From contig JAFYRX010000025.1 in the NCBI GenBank assembly GCA_017546725.1, forward strand, positions 1 through 33,218: a DNA stretch of 33,218 bases. The letters are read 5' to 3'. Positions within the stretch are counted from its first letter, which is position 1. Each line of letters starts with the position of its first letter. The stretch comes from Alistipes sp. (GTDB taxonomy: Bacteria > Bacteroidota > Bacteroidia > Bacteroidales > Rikenellaceae). Under the pieces are notes generated by a model. That model did no database searches. It saw nothing but the letters and a program-made list of their open reading frames with translations, and was not told the origin of the DNA. Both the position numbers and the translations under genes were made by a program. Shown piece after piece: positions 16,516-24,112 of this stretch.

Positions 16516-17787
16516 ATGGTAGATATTTTCGAAAGATTAGAGAAGAATACCGGTGGTCCGATTGGTCAGTATATGCAGTTGGTACACGGTTATTTTGCAT
16601 TCCCGAAGTTGGAGGGCGAATTGGGTCCTCATATGCGTTTCCGCGGTAAGGAGATGCTCAACTGGAGTTTGAACAACTATCTCGGTTTGGCTAACCACCC
16701 CGAAGTACGTGAGGCTGACGCCAAGGGTGCACAGGAGTTTGGTATGGCAGCCCCGATGGGTGCTCGTATGATGAGTGGTCAGACAAAGTACCACGAGCAG
16801 TTGGAGCGCGAGTTGGCAGAGTTTGTAGGCAAGGAGGATGCTTTCTTGTTGAACTTCGGTTATCAGGGTATGATTTCTATTATCGACTGCTTGCTCTCAC
16901 CGCGCGATGTAGTGGTTTACGATGCAGAGTGCCACGCTTGTATCATCGACGGTTTGCGTATGCACAAGGGTAAGCGTTTTGTATATGCTCACAATAACGA
17001 GGAGTCGTTGCGTTTGCAGTTGCAGCACGCTACCGACTTGGCCGAGTCACAGCGCGGTGGTGTATTGGTAATCACCGAGGGTGTGTTCGGTATGAAGGGC
17101 GACCTGGGCTTCCTCGACGTAATCGTTAAGGCAAAGCAGGATTTCAACTTCCGTTTGTTGGTTGACGATGCTCACGGCTTTGGTACTATGGGTCCTGGCG
17201 GTAAGGGTACTGCGGCTCACTTTGGCGTTGTGGATGGCGTTGATGTATTGTTCAACACATTCGCAAAGTCAATGGCTGGTATCGGTGCATTTGTGAGTGG
17301 TCCACGTTGGTTGATTAACCTCTTCCGCTACAATATGCGTTCACAGTTGTACGCTAAGTCGTTGCCTATGCCTATGGTTATCGGTGCTTTGAAGCGTTTG
17401 GAACTTATCCGCAACCACCCCGAATATCAGGAGAAGTTGTGGGAGATTACTCGTGCTATCCAGACAGGTTTCAAGGAGAATGGCTTTGAGATTGGCGTTA
17501 CACAGTCACCTGTAACACCCGTCTATATGAAGGGTGGTAACGAGGAGGGTACTAACCTTATCGTCGATTTGCGCGAGAACTATGGTATCTTCTGCTCGAT
17601 TGTAATCTATCCCGTAATCCCGAAGGGCGAGATTATCTTGCGTATCATCCCCACAGCGGCACACACGCTGGAGGACGTAGAGCGCACAATCGAGGCATTC
17701 AAGGCTGTACGCGAGAAGTTCGATGCAGGTTACTACGCATCGATGCCTATCCCGATGAAGGCCGACCCCGAGTTTAAGGTACGCTAA
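16516..17787 (+). CDS. PLP-dependent alpha-oxoamine synthase (serine palmitoyltransferase / cysteate acyltransferase type)
   Basis: A 423-residue fold-type I PLP enzyme of the alpha-oxoamine synthase family (SPT, KBL, BioF). Key residues are H140 in AECHACIIDG (stacks on PLP), D217/H220 in LLVDDAHGFG, and the Schiff-base lysine K251 in TFAKSMAGIG. The family joins an amino acid to an acyl thioester with loss of CO2. The extended N-terminus (GPIGQYMQLVHGYFAFPKLEGE) and NWSLNNYLGLANHPEV resemble the Bacteroidetes subgroup that includes cysteate-acyl transferases making the sulfonolipid base capnine (SulA of Alistipes, Cfat of Flavobacterium) rather than the Bacteroides SPT as I remember it. I cannot settle serine versus cysteate by eye. 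No amino-acid pathway gene is adjacent. Codon use is highly biased, implying strong expression. Confidence 0.85.
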   Translation: MVDIFERLEKNTGGPIGQYMQLVHGYFAFPKLEGELGPHMRFRGKEMLNWSLNNYLGLANHPEVREADAKGAQEFGMAAPMGARMMSGQTKYHEQLERELAEFVGKEDAFLLNFGYQGMISIIDCLLSPRDVVVYDAECHACIIDGLRMHKGKRFVYAHNNEESLRLQLQHATDLAESQRGGVLVITEGVFGMKGDLGFLDVIVKAKQDFNFRLLVDDAHGFGTMGPGGKGTAAHFGVVDGVDVLFNTFAKSMAGIGAFVSGPRWLINLFRYNMRSQLYAKSLPMPMVIGALKRLELIRNHPEYQEKLWEITRAIQTGFKENGFEIGVTQSPVTPVYMKGGNEEGTNLIVDLRENYGIFCSIVIYPVIPKGEIILRIIPTAAHTLEDVERTIEAFKAVREKFDAGYYASMPIPMKADPEFKVR

Positions 17788-17822
17788 TTATAAGGAATGA
17801 GGCTTTGCCTCAAATGGATATT

Positions 17823-17859
17823 ACTCCGCAACTGCATTGAGTGGTTGCGGAGTTTTTTT
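17823..17859 (+). terminator. Terminator after the alpha-oxoamine synthase
   Basis: A perfect 10-bp stem ACTCCGCAAC (17823-17832) with GTTGCGGAGT (17844-17853), followed by a run of seven T. Confidence 0.93.
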
Positions 17860-17933
17860 GCGTTAAAAGTGAGATTTTTCAAACGAACGGCAAAATGAGT
17901 ACGGTTTTTGCGCTGGCATCGTAAAAAACAATT

Positions 17934-18476
17934 ATGAAACATACGCTAAAAATTCGTGCTTTGCTACTGTTACTTACTATTTTGTTTGTACTATGTGCCG
18001 TCACGGGCCGATGTGCAATGAAGGGAGAGATTGACCGAAGTGTCATTAAGTCACTGGACCTGAACAACTATATGGGCCTATGGTATGAGGTGGCTCGCTT
18101 CGACCACAGTTTCGAGCGAGGGATGAGCAACGTGACCGCCGAATACACGCTGCAGCCCGACGGAACGGTGCGTGTCATCAACCGCGGAGTGCGTGACGGC
18201 AAGCCACAGGAGGCCATCGGCAAGGCAAAGACCACGCCCGAGGCGGGGCGATTGCGAGTCTCGTTCTTTATGTTCTTCTACTCGGATTACAACATTATGG
18301 AGATGGCCGAAAACGGCGAGTGGGCGCTGGTAGGGAGTCGTTCACCCAAATACCTATGGATACTATCACGCACGCCAAAGATGAGCCAAGCGGTCATCAG
18401 CCACATCCTGCAATTGGCTCGCGAGAGAGGCTACGACACATCGGAACTTATTTTCGATGCTAATTACGTCGATTGA
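17934..18476 (+). CDS. Lipocalin family protein (Blc-like)
   Basis: A 180-residue exported lipocalin. The first 27 residues form a hydrophobic signal (ALLLLLTILFVL); a CAVTGRC stretch leaves open whether it is cleaved or lipidated. The lipocalin signature is YMGLWYEVARFDHSFERG with G48-x-W50, followed by alternating beta strands (VTAEYTLQPDGTVRVINRG) and the closing YLWILSRTP, then a C-terminal helix. Bacterial lipocalins bind lysophospholipids or other hydrophobic ligands in the outer membrane or periplasm. Its last 17 bases overlap the 3' end of the convergent gene, so there is no terminator between them. I see no strong promoter in the 74 bases between the upstream terminator and the start. 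Confidence 0.9.
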   Translation: MKHTLKIRALLLLLTILFVLCAVTGRCAMKGEIDRSVIKSLDLNNYMGLWYEVARFDHSFERGMSNVTAEYTLQPDGTVRVINRGVRDGKPQEAIGKAKTTPEAGRLRVSFFMFFYSDYNIMEMAENGEWALVGSRSPKYLWILSRTPKMSQAVISHILQLARERGYDTSELIFDANYVD

Positions 18477-19326
18477 TTTTGGCGCGATAGATTATGTTTG
18501 CCCGATTCTGACGTGGGGTATGGAACGAGATATAGAGATAACCTCGGCGAGTGGCAACACCCTCGGGCTCGAGGCCCATATCCGATAAATCCAGCGAGAG
18601 CAACTTCTTGCCGCTTACAACATTAGAGGCGTGCAGACGCAGGACTCCGCGCGAAGGAACTCCGTCGGGTAGGAAAATTACATCTTTATAGATATGGCTA
18701 CCCTGTGGAATCTTAATATCGCCTACGGGAATACCGCCCAGCGCATCACACGTCTGCAGATGTACCTCGCCGTTAGCATCAGAGTCAGCCAAGCGTGGAA
18801 GAGCAAACCTCTTGAGATAGCGCACTGTACCGATGGTGCAGTAGAGATATATGCGTTTGCTGGCCGCATCAACTGCCCAATCACAAGGGCCTGTAATCTC
18901 GTCTCCGTCGTAATATATCTTCTGGACAAGGCGAGCACCCTCCGTCGTAATGTCGTTCACGTAGCAGGCTCTCTCACCTCGGCACTCGGTAACGTAAAAG
19001 AGCGGGAATTGGGATTTCTTAGAATAGCGCTCTACGCCAAACGAGGCGTTGTTGCAGTGGCCTGTATTGCCTTCGATGACAAATGTATTGACAAAACGAT
19101 TTCGCTTAAGGTCGATGATTACACATTGCCCCTTGTCGTGCATCGAGAATGCATAACGACCATAAATGGCAAATCCTTGTGTCGTGCCATTTATCTCTAC
19201 CTGCGCGGGCAGAATATCCTCTACGTTCATCACACACTCCAACTTGCCGAGCAGGTCGTCACTCGGTTGCGCAACGGCTACAGCAGAGGTAAAAAGTAGC
19301 GAAATAAAGAGAATAGCCAGCCTCAT
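18460..19326 (-). CDS. Secreted beta-propeller-like protein of unknown function
   Basis: A 288-residue protein. I place the start at the ATG 19326-19324, which shares one base with the dxs stop (TAATG) and begins the signal peptide MRLAILFISLLFTSAVAVAQ; the longer reading frame starts inside dxs. The mature part is beta-rich with repeated strand-turn pairs (FAIYGRYAFSMHDKGQCVIIDL, RIYLYCTIGTVRYLKRFAL, GVATRRGYLYISFHTP), which suggests a propeller fold, and several cysteines (CHCN-like GHCNNAS, CRGERACYV). I do not recognise a family or active site. The overlap suggests translational coupling to dxs, but the product is exported while Dxs is cytosolic. Its 3' end overlaps the lipocalin gene tail to tail. 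Confidence 0.72.
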   Translation of the reverse strand: MRLAILFISLLFTSAVAVAQPSDDLLGKLECVMNVEDILPAQVEINGTTQGFAIYGRYAFSMHDKGQCVIIDLKRNRFVNTFVIEGNTGHCNNASFGVERYSKKSQFPLFYVTECRGERACYVNDITTEGARLVQKIYYDGDEITGPCDWAVDAASKRIYLYCTIGTVRYLKRFALPRLADSDANGEVHLQTCDALGGIPVGDIKIPQGSHIYKDVIFLPDGVPSRGVLRLHASNVVSGKKLLSLDLSDMGLEPEGVATRRGYLYISFHTPRQNRANIIYRAKINRRN

Positions 19327-21215
19327 TATAACATCGACTTGATTTGTTGTTCGATGCCTGCCGCATCGAAACCGCACAGAGCATAGAGTTCAGCAGGTGT
19401 ACCGTGCTCGATGAACTTATCCTCGATACCCATAGTTTTGACATTAACAGCGTAGCCGTTGTCGTTGAAGAACTTCACAACAGCCTCGCCTACACCTCCT
19501 CGCAAGGCTCCATCCTCGACGGTGATAACCTTGCTGAATGTACGGCCCACCTCGTGGAGCAACTCCTCATCGAGAGGCTTTGCAAAACGCAGGTCGTAGT
19601 GTGCTACAGAGGTCTTATATTCCGACTCGACACGCTCAATGGCCTCCTTAGCGAAGTGTGCAACAGGACCAATGGTCAATACAGCAACCTCGTTACCCTC
19701 CTTCAAGCGGCGACCTTTACCCGTCGGGATAGCCTCAAACGGCTCGCCCTCCCACTTTGCACCGACACCACAACCACGTGGGTAACGGATTGAGTAGGGA
19801 GATGGGGTATTAACAGCCGAGTAGAGCAGATTGCGCAACTCCAACTCATCCATCGGCGAAGCGACAATCATATTGGGAATACAACTGAAATATGCCAAAT
19901 CAAATGCTCCGTGGTGTGTAGCGCCATCCTCGCCGACCAGACCACCTCTATCGAGGCAGAACGTAACGGGCAAGTTCTGCAACGCTACATCGTGGATGAC
20001 ATTATCGTATGCTCTCTGCATAAACGACGAGTAGATATTACATACGGGGTGCATACCTCCCGCAGCCAAACCTGCTGAGAAAGTTACGGCGTGGCCCTCG
20101 GCGATACCTACGTCGAAGCAACGGTCGGGCATCTCCTGCATCATTATATTCATCGAACAACCCGACGGCATAGCAGGTGTGATGCCGACAATAGCCGAAT
20201 TGGTCTTCGCCAACTCCAACAGAGTCTTACCAAATACATCCTGATAACGTGCAGCCGAGTCCTTCGAGGGGATACGCTCGCCTGTTTCGGGGTTGAATCG
20301 TCCTGGAGCGTGCCATACCGACTGATTATCCTCGGCGGGGGTGTAACCCTTACCCTTGATAGTTCTGATGTGGAGTAACTTCGGCTCGTCTATATCCTTC
20401 AATGCCGACAACATACGCACCAACTCCACTACATTGTGGCCGTCCAACTGACCGAAGTAGCGGAAGTTAAGGCTCTCAAAGAGGTTGCTGTTTTTGAGCA
20501 AACCTTGCTTTATGGCGTTGCCCGCTCTCTGGCACATACGCAACAACTTGGGGGTATGAGCAAGAATCGCCCACAAGCGACGCTTAAACGAATTATAGGC
20601 ACGCGAGGTCGAAAGGCGTGCAAAATAGTTGTCCAACGCACCTGTCGCTCTATCGATTGCCATCTCGTTGTCGTTGAAGATAACAAGCAATTTGCCCTTC
20701 TTCTTTTCACCCGCATTATTCAATCCCTCAAATGCCAGACCTCCTGTCATAGCGCCATCGCCGATTATGGCTACAACGTGATTGTCGATACCTTGTAACT
20801 CGGCAGCCTTCGCAAGTCCAAACGCAGCAGAGATAGATGTAGATGAATGGCCTGCACCAAACGCATCGTACTTGCTCTCGGCCATACGCGGGAAACCGCT
20901 GATGCCACCCATCTTACGATTGGTGGGGAAGAGGTCACGACGCTCGGTGATAATCTTGTGGGCATAAGCCTGATGGCCCACATCCCATATAAGTTTGTCG
21001 AACGGGGTGTCGTATACATAGTGAAGGGCTACGGTCAACTCCACCGTACCCAAACTCGAGGCCAAGTGTCCAGGATTTTTCGAACACTCCTCGATGATAT
21101 ATTGGCGCAACTCGTTACAGTATTGGGGCAGTTGCGAAATCGCAAGCCTTTTGAGGTCGGCTGGCGAATTGACTTTATATAATAGGTCGTAATCGATATG
21201 TTGCATAGTATCCAT
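19326..21215 (-). CDS. dxs: 1-deoxy-D-xylulose-5-phosphate synthase
   Basis: A 629-residue enzyme from the ATG at 21215, close to the family's usual 620-640. It condenses pyruvate and glyceraldehyde-3-phosphate to DXP, the entry step of the MEP isoprenoid pathway and a source of thiamine and pyridoxal precursors. Visible are NPGHLASSLGTVELTVALHYV, WDVGHQAYAHKI, the thiamine-diphosphate motif GDGAMTGG...NN, FNDNEMAI, DVGIAEGHAV with the catalytic Glu, and LDRGGLVGEDGATHHG of the transketolase domain. The consensus promoter at 21221-21252 lies within the upstream extension of the ORF, so the longer frame is not translated. The -7 element ends only 6 bases before this ATG, so the mRNA is nearly leaderless or starts translation at the next Met (21206). 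Confidence 0.96.
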   Translation of the reverse strand: MDTMQHIDYDLLYKVNSPADLKRLAISQLPQYCNELRQYIIEECSKNPGHLASSLGTVELTVALHYVYDTPFDKLIWDVGHQAYAHKIITERRDLFPTNRKMGGISGFPRMAESKYDAFGAGHSSTSISAAFGLAKAAELQGIDNHVVAIIGDGAMTGGLAFEGLNNAGEKKKGKLLVIFNDNEMAIDRATGALDNYFARLSTSRAYNSFKRRLWAILAHTPKLLRMCQRAGNAIKQGLLKNSNLFESLNFRYFGQLDGHNVVELVRMLSALKDIDEPKLLHIRTIKGKGYTPAEDNQSVWHAPGRFNPETGERIPSKDSAARYQDVFGKTLLELAKTNSAIVGITPAMPSGCSMNIMMQEMPDRCFDVGIAEGHAVTFSAGLAAGGMHPVCNIYSSFMQRAYDNVIHDVALQNLPVTFCLDRGGLVGEDGATHHGAFDLAYFSCIPNMIVASPMDELELRNLLYSAVNTPSPYSIRYPRGCGVGAKWEGEPFEAIPTGKGRRLKEGNEVAVLTIGPVAHFAKEAIERVESEYKTSVAHYDLRFAKPLDEELLHEVGRTFSKVITVEDGALRGGVGEAVVKFFNDNGYAVNVKTMGIEDKFIEHGTPAELYALCGFDAAGIEQQIKSML

Positions 21216-21220
21216 TGATA

Positions 21221-21252
21221 CAAATATACGATATTTGTAACAAATATACAAA
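21221..21252 (-). promoter_or_regulatory. dxs promoter
   Basis: On the minus strand TTTG (complement of 21249-21252), 20 nt, then TATATTTG (complement of 21221-21228) is a full consensus match. The -7 element is also part of the inverted repeat ACAAATAT-ACG-ATATTTGT. Confidence 0.78.
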
Positions 21253-21266
21253 AATTGGTTATCAGT

Positions 21267-22037
21267 TTATGCTACGGAGCAGGGGATGCCCAACGCCTCG
21301 ACGCGCTCGGCAATCTGCATAAGTTCCTCGCGGCTAACCTTTTCCAGCGTTTTGCAGGGGGTATCACGGTCAAGCGAATAGACCATCACTTGTCGAGGTG
21401 CAATCTCCTCAACAAGTTTCAGCCACGACGCAACCTCCTCATCGGAAGTATTGTCAATATGCTGGCCCTGATACTCACCACGCAGGAACATGGTCTGCAA
21501 GGTCATCTGTCCGCTGAAGCGTTTCATACGCTCAATAGTAGCCTCTACGGAGTAACCTGCGGCAGGTTTATTCATCAGTCGCACCGTCGAATCAAAGGCT
21601 GAATCCAACTTCAGGATATTGTTATCCACTCGGCACAATGCTCGGCATACATCTTCGCGGTGAATCTGTGTAGCATTGCTCAGTACCGAAACTTTAGCCG
21701 AAGGGCAGAATTGGTCGCGCAGGGCTATCGTGTCGTCTATAATCTGCTCGAATTCGGGGTGCATCGTAGGCTCGCCATTACCAGCAAATGTTATTACATC
21801 GGGAAGTCTGCCATCTTCACCCATCTGCTGAAGTGTTGTGGCAAGCATCTCTCTGACATCTTCACGTTTGTTGAAACGGCGTGGGCCTATGTGGTCACCA
21901 TTCCAGCCACACTCGCAATAGATGCAGTCGAAACTGCACAACTTCGACTCGATGGGCAACAGATTCACACCCAGCGAAACACCTAAACGGCGCGATTGCA
22001 CTGGCCCGAAAATGATATTGTTATATAGTGCTGTCAT
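21267..22037 (-). CDS. Radical SAM protein (COG0731-like)
   Basis: A 256-residue radical SAM enzyme with the cluster motif C34-SFD-C38-IY-C41 and an extra Cys two residues later (CECG). TFAGNGEPTMHPEF is the SAM-binding GNGEPT motif, followed by VSVLSNATQ and DSAFDSTVRLMNKP. N-terminal FGPVQSRRLGVSLGVNLLP is typical of small, single-domain proteins in this group, which have no assigned reaction in most annotations. The enzyme would cleave SAM to a 5'-deoxyadenosyl radical in the cytoplasm; the substrate is unknown. It begins 18 bases after the AraC-family gene, so the two are probably co-transcribed. No second cluster domain (SPASM) is present. Confidence 0.82.
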   Translation of the reverse strand: MTALYNNIIFGPVQSRRLGVSLGVNLLPIESKLCSFDCIYCECGWNGDHIGPRRFNKREDVREMLATTLQQMGEDGRLPDVITFAGNGEPTMHPEFEQIIDDTIALRDQFCPSAKVSVLSNATQIHREDVCRALCRVDNNILKLDSAFDSTVRLMNKPAAGYSVEATIERMKRFSGQMTLQTMFLRGEYQGQHIDNTSDEEVASWLKLVEEIAPRQVMVYSLDRDTPCKTLEKVSREELMQIAERVEALGIPCSVA

Positions 22038-22055
22038 ATTGCAGTCGTATTACTT

Positions 22056-22934
22056 TTACATTTTTGAACGTCTATACTCTTTGGGCGTCATTCCCGTATG
22101 ACGCAGGAAGTATTGACCGAAGAACGAGGGATTGGGGAAATTGAGTTCATCGGCAATCTGCTGTACCGTCAAATTCGTAGTCGCAAGTTTTGCCTTGGCA
22201 TTGAGAATCACAGAACGAGTAATCCAATCCGATGCACTGCGTGACGACATCTGGCGCGTAACTATTGTAAGATACTTGGGCGAGATGCACAACTTGTCGG
22301 CATAATATTTCACCTCGCGTGAGGTGATAATGTCGGTAGCCAGCAAAGTCATAAATCGGCGGAAAATCATATCCTGACGAGTGCAGGGCTGGCGCTTGAC
22401 GGCGATGTCTCGCATATATATTCCTGCCAACTCATAGCATAGCAATGTCAAGGTCAATACATTTATCTGCGGATGGAAAGGATGTTGCGTACGCGAATCC
22501 TTACGGTGCATCATCTTGCATATCTCCATAATGCTCTGCAACTCCTCATCGGAGAGGATGACACAAGGATTTTCGCGCATCGATATGTGTATCGAGTTCG
22601 CCGAAGGAATGTTTAGTTCGCGCAGAAAATCCATATTGATAGCCAACGTGTAACTCTCAAAACCTTCGCCCGTCTCAAAGCCCTGTATAATCGTACCAGG
22701 GAATGCCACGCACATAGTATTGCGGCGCAATTCGTACTTATGCTCATTAAGGATTACGTAACCCTCGCCGCCCAGACAAATAAAGATTCCACCGCGTCGC
22801 ATTGCGTGCGGCACGTTTTCGTGGTTGATGATAGAATTGTATTCCGTACTATCTATATATGTAAACAGACTGTGCCGTGCAGTTTGTGTGCTGTCGGCAG
22901 TCGATTTACGTTTTCTCTTTTCGTGTAGAGCCAT
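22056..22934 (-). CDS. AraC-family transcriptional regulator
   Basis: A 292-residue regulator with an N-terminal cupin-like sensor half (GGIFICLGGEGYVILNEHKYELRRN) and a C-terminal AraC double helix-turn-helix of about 95 residues (EVKYYADKLCISPKYLTIVTRQ, then VQQIADELNFPNPSFFGQYFLRHTGMTPKEYR). The second HTH and the TPKEYR ending are classic. It lies upstream of the radical SAM gene and is divergent from the dihydroorotate-dehydrogenase-like gene, with 181 AT-rich bases between. Control of that neighbour and of itself is plausible but not shown. The inducer is unknown. The first 20 residues are basic (EKRKRKSTADS). Confidence 0.92.
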   Translation of the reverse strand: MALHEKRKRKSTADSTQTARHSLFTYIDSTEYNSIINHENVPHAMRRGGIFICLGGEGYVILNEHKYELRRNTMCVAFPGTIIQGFETGEGFESYTLAINMDFLRELNIPSANSIHISMRENPCVILSDEELQSIMEICKMMHRKDSRTQHPFHPQINVLTLTLLCYELAGIYMRDIAVKRQPCTRQDMIFRRFMTLLATDIITSREVKYYADKLCISPKYLTIVTRQMSSRSASDWITRSVILNAKAKLATTNLTVQQIADELNFPNPSFFGQYFLRHTGMTPKEYRRSKM

Positions 22935-22955
22935 ACTCTATTATAAATTTATGTG

Positions 22956-22963
22956 CAAATATA
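22956..22963 (-). promoter_or_regulatory. -7 element of the AraC-family gene
   Basis: On the minus strand TATATTTG matches TAnnTTTG, 21 bases before the ATG. No good TTTG sits 19-20 nt upstream, which would fit an activator-dependent promoter. Confidence 0.55.
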
Positions 22964-23115
22964 ACAAAAATTTACTACAAAGAACTTTTTGGGCTCTACG
23001 ATGCTCCGCAAAATCATATTTTTGGGGCGAGATAGAACATTTTATATGTTGTGTGATATTTTATTTTGCGATTTCGGCTTGTTATTTGCACCCATAATCC
23101 TAAACAAAAGTTGAT

Positions 23116-24093
23116 ATGGTTAATCTGAAAACAAAATTTGCTACATTGGAATTGCGCAACCCTATAATTATAAGTAGTTGTGTACTGACATACAAACCTG
23201 AAAACAATCTTGCTTTTGAGCAGGCTGGAGCAGCCGCAGTAGTTATAAAGTCTCTATTTGAGGAGAGTATAATCCGCGAAGCCGACCATCTGCAAAAGGA
23301 TGGCGAACACGTCGAGGCCGCCGATTATATGCAAGGGTATCTATCGGCAGAACATCTGCGCAAATATATCGATGTCATACATCGCTCCAAACAGTTGTGC
23401 AGCATCCCTATTATCGCAAGCATTTGCTGCCGTAGCCAGGGAGAGTGGACGGAGTTTGCCGAGGCCATAGAGTGTGCGGGGGCTGATGCTCTGGAGTTGA
23501 ATGTTATGGGGTTGGCAACCTCACGCAACTATTGTGACGGAGATTATGAGCAACGTCACATCGAGATATTGAAGGCTGTACACGATAAAATAAAGATTCC
23601 TATAATTGTCAAGTTAGGAGCAAATCTTACCAATCCTGTTAATGTAGTAAAGCGATTGAAGGTATACGGAGCAGCGGGCGTGGTAATGTTCAACCGACCT
23701 TACCAGATAGATATCGACATCGAGCAGATGGAGTATTCGTCGGCGAAAGTAGTTAGTCAGCCATCGGATTTGGTAAACCCGCTACGTTGGGTGGGTATAA
23801 CATCGGCTGCAGTAAAGGGCATATCGTATGCATTGTCGGGCGGAGTGCATAGCGGGGCTGCCGTCGTAAAATCGTTGCTTGCGGGAGCATCGGCCGTCGA
23901 GGTATGCAGTGCAATATATCGTGAAGGTAATGGTTGGATAAACGCGGCCCTGGCATTTACGGAGGAGTGGTGTCGCCGACACAACTATCAATCTATCGAT
24001 GAGTTCCGAGCACTGATGAGCGCCAAGTATGCCGATAATGCCGACTCGTTGGAGCGAATGCAGTTTATGCGATACTTTGGAGGGTGGAAATAA
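23116..24093 (+). CDS. Dihydroorotate dehydrogenase-like flavoprotein
   Basis: A 325-residue TIM-barrel protein of the PyrD superfamily. It starts LKTKFATLELRNPIIISSCVLT, similar to the class 1 N-terminus (true class 1 enzymes have GLxLxNPVMxASG). IPIIVKLGANLTNPVNVVKRL and GISYALSGGVHSGAAVVKSLLAGASAVEVCSAIYREG are the FMN-phosphate-binding strands. At N129 the sequence reads ELNVMGLATSRNYC, where genuine PyrD enzymes have the catalytic-loop pattern N-x-S/x-C-P-N; the Cys-Pro is missing. I therefore call it DHOD-like with unknown substrate instead of pyrD. Its gene diverges from the AraC-family regulator. The stop codon lies in the loop of a hairpin. Confidence 0.85.
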   Translation: MVNLKTKFATLELRNPIIISSCVLTYKPENNLAFEQAGAAAVVIKSLFEESIIREADHLQKDGEHVEAADYMQGYLSAEHLRKYIDVIHRSKQLCSIPIIASICCRSQGEWTEFAEAIECAGADALELNVMGLATSRNYCDGDYEQRHIEILKAVHDKIKIPIIVKLGANLTNPVNVVKRLKVYGAAGVVMFNRPYQIDIDIEQMEYSSAKVVSQPSDLVNPLRWVGITSAAVKGISYALSGGVHSGAAVVKSLLAGASAVEVCSAIYREGNGWINAALAFTEEWCRRHNYQSIDEFRALMSAKYADNADSLERMQFMRYFGGWK

Positions 24094-24104
24094 ATTCCAC
24101 CCTC
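24080..24104. other. Hairpin over the stop codon between convergent genes
   Basis: The perfect 10-bp stem GAGGGTGGAA (24080-24089) with TTCCACCCTC (24095-24104) encloses the TAA stop of the DHOD-like gene. It has no T-run on either strand. It may terminate or stabilise the ends of both convergent transcripts. Confidence 0.6.
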
Positions 24105-24112
24105 GCGTTATA

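Noticed and set aside
18694-19299. 201-codon plus-strand ORF opposite the secreted propeller-like gene
   Set aside because: The minus-strand reading has a signal peptide and a coupled start with dxs; the plus ORF has neither.
21221-21252. Inverted repeat ACAAATAT-ACG-ATATTTGT at the dxs promoter as an operator
   Set aside because: Its arms are mostly the -7 element and AT-rich sequence, so chance symmetry is likely.
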